Source of the DNA: Pseudomonadota bacterium
GTDB taxonomy: Bacteria > Cyanobacteriota > Vampirovibrionia > Obscuribacterales > Obscuribacteraceae
Direction: 5' to 3'
Length of the DNA: 64,000 nt
NCBI GenBank assembly: GCA_021325555.1
Contig: JAJPGY010000023.1
Span: forward strand, 186,001-250,000
Part shown: one piece after another, positions 58,354 to 64,000 of the stretch
Layout of the letters: the number at the start of each line of letters is the position of its first letter
Numbering within the stretch: the stretch's first letter is position 1
Program-made: the position numbers and the translations under genes
The notes under the pieces: model-generated
What the model was told of the DNA's origin: nothing
The model's database searches: none
The model's input: the letters and a program-made list of their open reading frames with translations, nothing else

Positions 58354-59613
58354 ATGCTCATCAGGATCTTACAGCTGGTTTTATTCGTGGTCGGCATCGT
58401 CTGGGCATGCACGCTGTCCAGTGCCCACCTGGATCAGACCCAGATACCGGGTTTCCTCATCGCCCTTTCCATAAGCTGGTGGCTTACCCCGGAGATTCGG
58501 GCGCGCGCCCTGCGCCTGGGTCTGGTTGACGTCCCGGACGAGGAAAGGCGAATTCACAAGGTGCCGGTGCCGCGCCTGGGCGGTGTGGCGATTTACATAA
58601 GCGCGGTGCTGACGCTCACCTTGATGATGGCCATAACCGGCCGCTTCCCCCGCGAGGGCGGTCTGGCTGGTATCGCCGTCGGTGGCACGCTCATTTTCGT
58701 GCTCGGGCTGCTCGACGACCTGGAGTCGCTGCCGGCGAAGCTGAAGCTCCTGGTGCAGATCCTGGCCGGCTGCGCCGCCTACTCGCTGGGCGTGCGCATC
58801 AAGTCGATCCCGATCCCGCTTTCGATGAGCTTCGACCTCGGCTTCCTGCACCTCCACGGCGGGGAGCCGATCGCGCTCGGCATGTGGAGCCTGCCCCTGA
58901 CCGTCTTCTGGCTGGTGGGCATCGCCAACGCCGTCAACCTCATCGACGGCATGGACGGGCTGGCCGCCGGCGTCGCCGCCATATCGGCCCTCACCATGTG
59001 GGCGGTGGCGCTGGCCCCGCAGATTGCCCAGCCATACGCGGCGCTCATCGCCGCGGTGCTTGCCGGAGCCTTGATGGGCTTCCTGCGCTGGAATTTCAAC
59101 CCGGCACGTATCTTCCTCGGTGATTCGGGAGCCTATCTTACCGGCTTCGTGCTGGGGGCCGTCTCGATCACCGGGGTGCTCAAGGGGGCAACCGCGGTCA
59201 CGCTCATCGTCCCCACCTTCCTTATCGTCTTCCTCATCCTTTTCTTTCCGATCCTGGATACGTCCTGGGCAATCATCAGGCGCCTGGCCCGCGGCAAATC
59301 GATCTTCCAGCCGGACGCCGAGCACATCCACCACCGCCTTTTGCAGGCCGGCCTGTCGCAGAAGAAGGCCGCCTACATCATCTACGGCTTGTCGGCGGCG
59401 CTGGGGCTCCTGGCCGCCCATCTGGTCGGTCAGGAGCGGTATTTCCTCAGCCTGGGCGCCGGCGTCCTGGCCATGGCCGTCTTCTTCGCCGAGGTCGTAA
59501 ACCGCCACCGGCAGAAGAGATACCGGAAGCGGGCGCTGGAGTCCGCCGGCGAGGCCGGCCCCCCGGATCCGGCCGCGCCCGGCGGCGTCAGCCCGAGGGC
59601 GTCGGAGCGTTAA
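58354..59613 (+). CDS. MraY/WecA-family undecaprenyl-phosphate sugar-1-P transferase
   Basis: The 419-residue inner-membrane protein has about 11 helices and the family's conserved loops: DVPDEERRIHKVPVPRLGG near residue 60, LGLLDDLESLPAKLKLLVQ near 115, NAVNLIDGMDGLAAG near 194, GDSGAYLTGF near 258 and the H-rich DAEHIHHRLL near 325. The DDLE and EHIHHR pattern fits WecA/TagO (first step of O-antigen, teichoic-type or capsule glycans) more than MraY. It is in a cluster of envelope genes, 25 bases after glyA. Confidence 0.92.
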   Translation: MLIRILQLVLFVVGIVWACTLSSAHLDQTQIPGFLIALSISWWLTPEIRARALRLGLVDVPDEERRIHKVPVPRLGGVAIYISAVLTLTLMMAITGRFPREGGLAGIAVGGTLIFVLGLLDDLESLPAKLKLLVQILAGCAAYSLGVRIKSIPIPLSMSFDLGFLHLHGGEPIALGMWSLPLTVFWLVGIANAVNLIDGMDGLAAGVAAISALTMWAVALAPQIAQPYAALIAAVLAGALMGFLRWNFNPARIFLGDSGAYLTGFVLGAVSITGVLKGATAVTLIVPTFLIVFLILFFPILDTSWAIIRRLARGKSIFQPDAEHIHHRLLQAGLSQKKAAYIIYGLSAALGLLAAHLVGQERYFLSLGAGVLAMAVFFAEVVNRHRQKRYRKRALESAGEAGPPDPAAPGGVSPRASER

Positions 59614-59681
59614 TCCCGGGGTCCAAGAGGGAACATTTGGCTTGTAGTCGACAGGAATCAGGCAGAGGTAGTCAGCCGGTC

Positions 59682-60581
59682 ATGAAGTTGTGGCGATGGT
59701 TATCGGCAGTCCTTGCCGCCCCGGTGGCGACTTTGACCCTGAGCGCGGGCGCCCGGGCGGAAGGCTGGGTGCTCCAGCAGTACACGCCCTACGGGGGCGA
59801 GCACATCCTCTACGTCAGCAGCCAGGGCTTCAAGTTCCTTCACAAGAAAATGGGCGTGGCCTCGGTGTCGAAGGCGCCGGACTGGAAGCTGACGATATAC
59901 AACGACAAGGCCCGCACCTACTTCCAGACCAATTACGACCAGTGGCGCCAGCGGAGCGCCAGGGGGCAGGGCCTGGCCTCCCTGCACCAGATGCGCAAAT
60001 ATCACCACATGCCGCCGCACAAGGTGGGCTCCGAGACGGTGGCCGGGATCGCTACGACCAAGTACTGCGCGGGCGCGCCCGGGCAGCCGGGGTCGCTCAC
60101 CTACTGGCTGTCCAACAACATGTCCGTGCCGGAGCAGATGAACCTCTTCCTCTCCAGCGAGCTGGGCCTGCCCTCGCTTCCCGGCCTGCCGCTGCGCGTG
60201 GACCAGGTTGACGACCGCGGCCGCCGGATAAGGGCGCTCGACACCCTGTCCGCTCAACTGTCCAACCTGCCCGCCTCCACCTTCACCTATCCGACAGGTT
60301 ACAAGCGTGTTTCCGAGGACATTGAGGTTCTGGTTCCGGAGGAGACGAAACAGACCGCGGCCGAGCTGCTCAACGATCTGACCTCCGACCCGACGACGCA
60401 GACCCAGCTCAACCAGTACTTGAACTCCAGGGGCGCCGGGGCAGCCCGGGCTGCCCCGGCAAGACAGGATTACCGCCAGCCGGCGGCCGCGCCTTCCGGC
60501 TATCCCAGGCAGGCGGGGTCAAACCCGGCAAAGACCCAGGACATCGACAAGCTTATAGACTCCTTCCTCAAGAGCAAATAA
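59682..60581 (+). CDS. Exported protein of unknown function
   Basis: The 299-residue protein has a signal peptide (MKLWRWLSAVLAAPVATLTLSAGARA). The mature part is beta-rich, with WVLQQYTPYGGEHILYVSSQGFKF and a W/Y-rich middle (TYFQTNYDQW). The tail has a Gln/Ala/Pro-rich stretch and a final amphipathic helix (DIDKLIDSFLKSK). No catalytic motif is recognised. It lies between the WecA-like transferase and a Ser/Thr kinase and could take part in envelope function. Confidence 0.78.
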   Translation: MKLWRWLSAVLAAPVATLTLSAGARAEGWVLQQYTPYGGEHILYVSSQGFKFLHKKMGVASVSKAPDWKLTIYNDKARTYFQTNYDQWRQRSARGQGLASLHQMRKYHHMPPHKVGSETVAGIATTKYCAGAPGQPGSLTYWLSNNMSVPEQMNLFLSSELGLPSLPGLPLRVDQVDDRGRRIRALDTLSAQLSNLPASTFTYPTGYKRVSEDIEVLVPEETKQTAAELLNDLTSDPTTQTQLNQYLNSRGAGAARAAPARQDYRQPAAAPSGYPRQAGSNPAKTQDIDKLIDSFLKSK

Positions 60582-60622
60582 AGCAATTACTCCATCCCGG
60601 CTGGAAGGAGCAATTCCTGCAC

Positions 60623-62722
60623 ATGAACCAAGCGGATTCCGTACCACCGAGAGTACTTACCAAATCCTGTCTGACCTGCGGCACCGGTTACACCGGTGAG
60701 GTGGCCGTCTGTCCGGACGACGGCACGGTGTTAACCCCCGTGAGCGAGGACGTTCTCATCGGCACGACGATTGCCGGACGCTACCAGATCCTCTCCTTCA
60801 TCGGGCGCGGCGGCATGAGCGTCGTCTACAAGGCGCGGCACCTCTACATGGAGCGCGTGCAGGCGGTAAAGATGCTGCACGCCCACCTGGTCTCCAACGC
60901 GCAAAGCCTGAAGCGCTTCCAGCAGGAGGCGCAGGCGGCAAGCCACCTCGCCCACCCTCACATCATGGGGGTCCACGATTTCGGGATCTCCCCGCAGGGA
61001 CAGCCCTACCTGGTGATGGACTACCTGCAGGGCTCCAGCCTTGCCGAGGTGATCGAGCGGGAGCGTCAGCTCAGCGTGGAGCGGGCGATCAACATTTTCG
61101 CGCAGGCTTGCGACGCCCTCGCTCACGCGCACCAGAAAGGCGTTGTGCACAGGGATCTCAAGCCCAGCAACATCATGCTGATTGATACGGAGGAGCAGCC
61201 GGATTTCGTCAAGATCGTCGATTTCGGCATCGCCAAGCTCCTGCCGCAATCCGAGAAGCAGGGACAGCACCTGACGCAGACCGGCGAGGTCTTCGGCAGC
61301 CCCCTGTATATGAGCCCCGAGCAGTGCCTGGCCGGAAACCTCGACGCCCGCTCGGACATCTACTCGCTGGGCTGCGTCATCTACGAGGCGGTCACGGGCA
61401 AGGCGCCGCTGACCGGCGGCAACATGCTCGAGACCATGTACATGCACCTCAACGAGCCGCCGCTGCCTTTCGCCAAGGTGAGACCGGATCTCGACCTTCC
61501 GGACGAGCTGGAGGCGGTTGTCTTCAAGTCCATGGAGAAGGATCCGAAGAATCGCCAGCAGTCCATGACCGAGCTCAAAGAGGAGCTGGAGAAGGTGCCG
61601 CTGGCGACCAGGTCCCGGCGCGGCTTTCTGCGCGCGCTGGGGCGCGGCCCGGCGCGGCGCGGCCGGGCGCCCTGGATGCATGTCAGGCTGAGCGCCAGGC
61701 AACTGGTCGTCATGGCCTGCGCCTTCGTGCTTGCCGGGGGGCTTATCGTCTACAACCTGCTTGGTTTCGGCCGCGCCCCGGCCGGGGCTTCCGCTTACGG
61801 TCCGGATTCTTTCTGGCAGAGCTATGAGGAGCAGCAGGAGGCGCCGGAAAATCAGATAAAAGCCGCTCAAGACGAGGGCCTTTTGAAGCTCATGCACATG
61901 CTCAAGCAAAAGGCTTTCGGGGACAACGACCCGCAAACCGTCGAGCTGGAGTACAAGCTGGCCAAGTTCTACCAGAAGCAGGGGAAGTACGCTGAGGCGC
62001 TTAAGTGGTACAGGGGGGTTTACAACGCCCTGAAGAGCGGTGTTGCATCGGACAAGGTCGACCCGGACGAGGTCTCCAAGGAGCTGGCCGAGATGTACCG
62101 CCGGGAAGGCGATTATGAGGACGCCGAACAGGTGGCCACCGAGGCGCTGCGAGGTTTCCGCCCGGGCTCTGTGCAGCCTGAGCTGCCGGTGCTGTTGATG
62201 ACGCTTGCCGACAGCTGCTTCCACGAGGGCAAGCTGGACGAGGCCGAACGCGCGCTTGCAGGCGCCGTGCTTTTCTGGACTCCCGCGAAGGAGGACCAGG
62301 ACAGGCTTACCGGCATCGTTCCGGTTCCCACCAACGTTGAAGGCGGCGTGCTGCCCGACAAGTCTGCCGCGGCGCTGGCTCTCATGGACCTGGCGGAGGT
62401 GCGCAGAGCGGAGAAGAAACCTGGGGAGGCGGTCAAGGCATACAGGCTGGCCGAGCAATTCAAGGAGGAGCTGCTCGGGCAGGACCAGGCGCAGCTACCG
62501 CGCTCTCTGCTGACGCTGGCCTGGCTCTACGAGCAGGCCGGTGATTACGCGGACGCCGAGCCGCTCTACAAAAGAGCCTGGTCGCTGTCCGAGAAAGCCA
62601 GGGGCGGCCGCAACCCGGAGGTGGCGATCATCCTCAACAGGTACGCGGATCTTCTCTGGCGCTCCAATCGCTGGATCGAAGCGATTATCTTCAAGGTGCG
62701 GGCGCAACTGACCAGGGCATGA
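60623..62722 (+). CDS. Membrane Ser/Thr kinase with Cys-rich ribbon and TPR-like C-terminus
   Basis: The 699-residue protein starts with a Cys-rich ribbon (C16, C19, C30 in SCLTCGTGYTGEVAVCPDDG). The kinase domain follows: GRGGMSVVYKA, HRDLKPSN with Asp178, and IVDFGIAK. Its end is near residue 330. A membrane helix (LVVMACAFVLAGGLIVYNLLGF, about 361-382) anchors it. The outer C-terminal 310 residues have TPR-like helices (EYKLAKFYQKQGKYAEALKWYRGVY). It is thus a membrane receptor-like kinase. AAGGAG lies upstream of the ATG at slightly long spacing. Confidence 0.92.
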   Translation: MNQADSVPPRVLTKSCLTCGTGYTGEVAVCPDDGTVLTPVSEDVLIGTTIAGRYQILSFIGRGGMSVVYKARHLYMERVQAVKMLHAHLVSNAQSLKRFQQEAQAASHLAHPHIMGVHDFGISPQGQPYLVMDYLQGSSLAEVIERERQLSVERAINIFAQACDALAHAHQKGVVHRDLKPSNIMLIDTEEQPDFVKIVDFGIAKLLPQSEKQGQHLTQTGEVFGSPLYMSPEQCLAGNLDARSDIYSLGCVIYEAVTGKAPLTGGNMLETMYMHLNEPPLPFAKVRPDLDLPDELEAVVFKSMEKDPKNRQQSMTELKEELEKVPLATRSRRGFLRALGRGPARRGRAPWMHVRLSARQLVVMACAFVLAGGLIVYNLLGFGRAPAGASAYGPDSFWQSYEEQQEAPENQIKAAQDEGLLKLMHMLKQKAFGDNDPQTVELEYKLAKFYQKQGKYAEALKWYRGVYNALKSGVASDKVDPDEVSKELAEMYRREGDYEDAEQVATEALRGFRPGSVQPELPVLLMTLADSCFHEGKLDEAERALAGAVLFWTPAKEDQDRLTGIVPVPTNVEGGVLPDKSAAALALMDLAEVRRAEKKPGEAVKAYRLAEQFKEELLGQDQAQLPRSLLTLAWLYEQAGDYADAEPLYKRAWSLSEKARGGRNPEVAIILNRYADLLWRSNRWIEAIIFKVRAQLTRA

Positions 62723-62773
62723 AAGCTTGTGGTCGGACGGCGCCGGGTCGGCCGGCGGGCGGGGCTGCTGGCT

Positions 62774-63001
62774 TTAAGGGTCCGACTGCTCGAGGCGCTG
62801 CTGCTCCTCCTCGCGCTGCCGCTGCAGCATCTTCTCCTCGTACTCCCTGGCCTCCAGCCGCTTGCGCATGAAGCGGTCGAGCTCCTCCCGGCGCCGCCGG
62901 CGGAGTTCGTTCTCCCGCGCGCGCTTCTCTTGATACTGCTCCTCTGCCCGCTGGCTGGCCCGCTCCTCGCGGCGCTTGCGAATCTTCTCGTACCAGCTCA
63001 T
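62774..63001 (-). CDS. Small, highly charged coiled-coil protein
   Basis: The 75-residue protein (MSWYEKIRKRREERASQRAEEQYQ...) is almost entirely a charged single helix, with about half Arg, Glu, Lys and Gln. It could be a short helical bundle former or a structured small protein. The ATG at 63001 has GGAGGT about 10 bases upstream. It is convergent with the kinase gene. Coding evidence is the intact frame and the ribosome site. Confidence 0.65.
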   Translation of the reverse strand: MSWYEKIRKRREERASQRAEEQYQEKRARENELRRRRREELDRFMRKRLEAREYEEKMLQRQREEEQQRLEQSDP

Positions 63002-63120
63002 GCCAGGGGACCTCCATGTGCTCGCGGCCCGGGTGCTTAATGAATTATTGTACCCGCGGCGCAGCTCCGCGTATCGTCCCCGTCCGGCAATCCCTTGCCG
63101 CCCAACGAAGCAGAGGATAA

Positions 63121-63132
63121 ACTTAGCTAAGT
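63121..63132. promoter_or_regulatory. Perfect 12-bp palindrome, likely MarR operator
   Basis: ACTTAGCTAAGT is a perfect palindrome, 28 bases before the marR-type start and within a short AT-rich patch. MarR proteins bind such palindromes at their own promoters. Confidence 0.5.
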
Positions 63133-63160
63133 AAACTGTTTGCTCTGCTAATGGATTGAG

Positions 63161-63652
63161 ATGGGCAGAACTCGCCACACCCTGCAGTGCGCCTCCCAGG
63201 TCGTGGAAACGGTTCCGGCAATCATGCGACTGATTCGCATGGGCATGCGCGGTGCCGGGGCGGACCTTTCCGTGTCGCAGGTGCGCGTGCTGGCCTACCT
63301 GAACCGCAAGCCCGGCGCCTGCGTGTCCGAAGTCGGCGAAGAGCTGGACGTCACCATAGCCTCGGCTTCCGTGCTCGTAGACCGCCTGGTCCGCCGCAAG
63401 CTGGTACGGCGAGAAGACGACCACCAGGAGCGGCGCCGGGTTCGCCTCATGCTCACCGCCTCCGGGCAGCAGAGCCTGGCCGATGTGCGCGAGCACGTGC
63501 AGGCTTTCATCGCCGGCATCCTGAACACCGGCGAGCCCGAGCATCTGGAGAGAATAAGCGACGGGCTCGAGCTCCTGCAGAAGGCGGCAAAATCCTTCGG
63601 CACCAACAAGACCAGAATAGGCGCGGCGTCCGCCGCCGAGCTGGAGCAATGA
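63161..63652 (+). CDS. MarR-family transcriptional regulator
   Basis: The 163-residue protein has the MarR winged-helix core: LSVSQVRVLAYLNRKPGACVSEVGEELDVTIASASVLVDRLVRRKLVRREDDHQERRR, with the wing Asp-Arg-like DHQERRRVRLMLT. It probably senses small hydrophobic compounds and represses the efflux genes that follow. Its stop overlaps the next gene's ATG (ATGA), so the two are coupled. A palindrome lies upstream at 63121-63132. Confidence 0.93.
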   Translation: MGRTRHTLQCASQVVETVPAIMRLIRMGMRGAGADLSVSQVRVLAYLNRKPGACVSEVGEELDVTIASASVLVDRLVRRKLVRREDDHQERRRVRLMLTASGQQSLADVREHVQAFIAGILNTGEPEHLERISDGLELLQKAAKSFGTNKTRIGAASAAELEQ

Positions 63653-64000
63653 AAGACAAGGCCCTTACGAAACCGAAACATGAAAAGCAGCTCGGCGACG
63701 ACAAGCCGCCGGCCGCTTCCGCCGCCCGCCTGCGGGTGGTGGCTGCGGTGGTCATCGTGGCGGCGCTTGTCGGAGCGCTGGCTTATTACCGTTCGGCCGA
63801 CGAGGCGAGCAAGCGGGCGGCGGCGAAAAAGGAGCGCGACGTGCCGGTCGTTGTCGCCAGGGCGACAATCCAGCAGGTGCCGATTCGGATAAAGACAATC
63901 GGCAACGTGCTGCCCTACTCGGTGGTCAACGTCCTGCCGCAGGTGAACGGGCAACTGACGAAAGTGTATTTCACCCAGGGCCAGTTCGTCCGAAAGGGCG
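63649..64000 (+). CDS. RND-type efflux periplasmic adaptor (HlyD/AcrA family), 3'-truncated by the window edge
   Basis: The visible 117 residues have a basic N-terminus, one membrane helix (LRVVAAVVIVAALVGALAYY), then a start of the adaptor fold: PVVVARATIQQVPIRIKTIGNVLPYSVVNVLPQVNGQLTKVYFTQGQFVRKG, typical of membrane-fusion proteins with the first lipoyl-half. The protein is cut off at the window edge, so the pump itself is not seen. It overlaps the MarR gene by 4 bases. Confidence 0.88.
   Translation, partial: MKDKALTKPKHEKQLGDDKPPAASAARLRVVAAVVIVAALVGALAYYRSADEASKRAAAKKERDVPVVVARATIQQVPIRIKTIGNVLPYSVVNVLPQVNGQLTKVYFTQGQFVRKG

Noticed and set aside
60731..62458. A 575-residue minus-strand open frame opposite the kinase gene
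   Set aside because: Shadow of a gene with all kinase motifs.

Overview
The window is about 64 kb of gene-dense, high-GC DNA with 62 protein genes that I can support, one tRNA, three gene remnants and several regulatory sites. It comes from a Gram-negative bacterium: it carries an LPS export cluster (lptC-lptA-lptB-lptF) and peptidoglycan genes (murC-murB-ddl, uppP). Two points hint at the non-photosynthetic side of Cyanobacteriota (Melainabacteria/Obscuribacterales-like). The complex I subunit N stands alone and resembles cyanobacterial NdhB, and murC and murB are adjacent. Many TPR proteins and Hanks-type Ser/Thr kinases, one with an N-terminal Cys-rich ribbon, fit the same picture. This placement is inference from remembered family features, not a database result. 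I see no photosynthesis genes, rRNA, CRISPR array, insertion sequence or intact prophage.

Layout. 1-11 kb: two related polytopic membrane proteins flank a GH57 glycosidase, an inositol monophosphatase and ileS; then an orphan PotC permease, a YgfZ-TPR fusion and erpA, the last two both linked to Fe-S assembly. 11-18 kb: an orphan AbiEi-like antitoxin, a secreted protein made of 20 perfect-length octapeptide repeats, a TPR/unknown pair, a frameshifted gene remnant, aroQ, an unknown gene, aroK and a TPR protein. 18-23 kb: the LPS export operon, with an LptA that seems to hold three tandem OstA units. 23-31 kb: a secreted serpin, a divergent OmpR-type two-component pair, a 3D/NlpC-like protein preceded by a PhoB-box-like direct repeat, cdd, a HAD phosphatase and carA. 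31-41 kb: an NdhB-like subunit, a YfhO protein, tRNA-Arg(CCU) abutting an endonuclease V gene with no normal start codon, a small secreted protein, mscL, a nucleotidyltransferase/HEPN remnant, ssb, a Ser/Thr kinase, an esterase and a patatin. 41-47 kb: rpsT-murC-murB-ddl and two small genes. 47-51 kb: an N6-adenine methyltransferase almost touching a caspase-fold protein that lacks the catalytic His and Cys and ends in a TonB C-terminal domain. 51-64 kb: rsmI, a PilZ protein, uppP, a ferritin-like diiron oxygenase with its TetR regulator, recO, glyA, a MraY/WecA-family transferase, a secreted protein, a Ser/Thr kinase with TPR-like C-terminus, and the start of a MarR-efflux operon.

Functional threads. 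Envelope building dominates: LPS transport, lipid-carrier recycling (uppP), first-step polyprenyl glycan transfer (WecA family), murein precursors, and several large membrane proteins probably acting on surface polymers. Fe-S maturation (erpA, ygfZ), aromatic amino acid synthesis (aroQ, aroK), pyrimidine metabolism (carA, cdd) and one-carbon metabolism (glyA) are housekeeping. Toxin-antitoxin-like genes appear only as orphans or wrecks, which suggests past mobile-element traffic.
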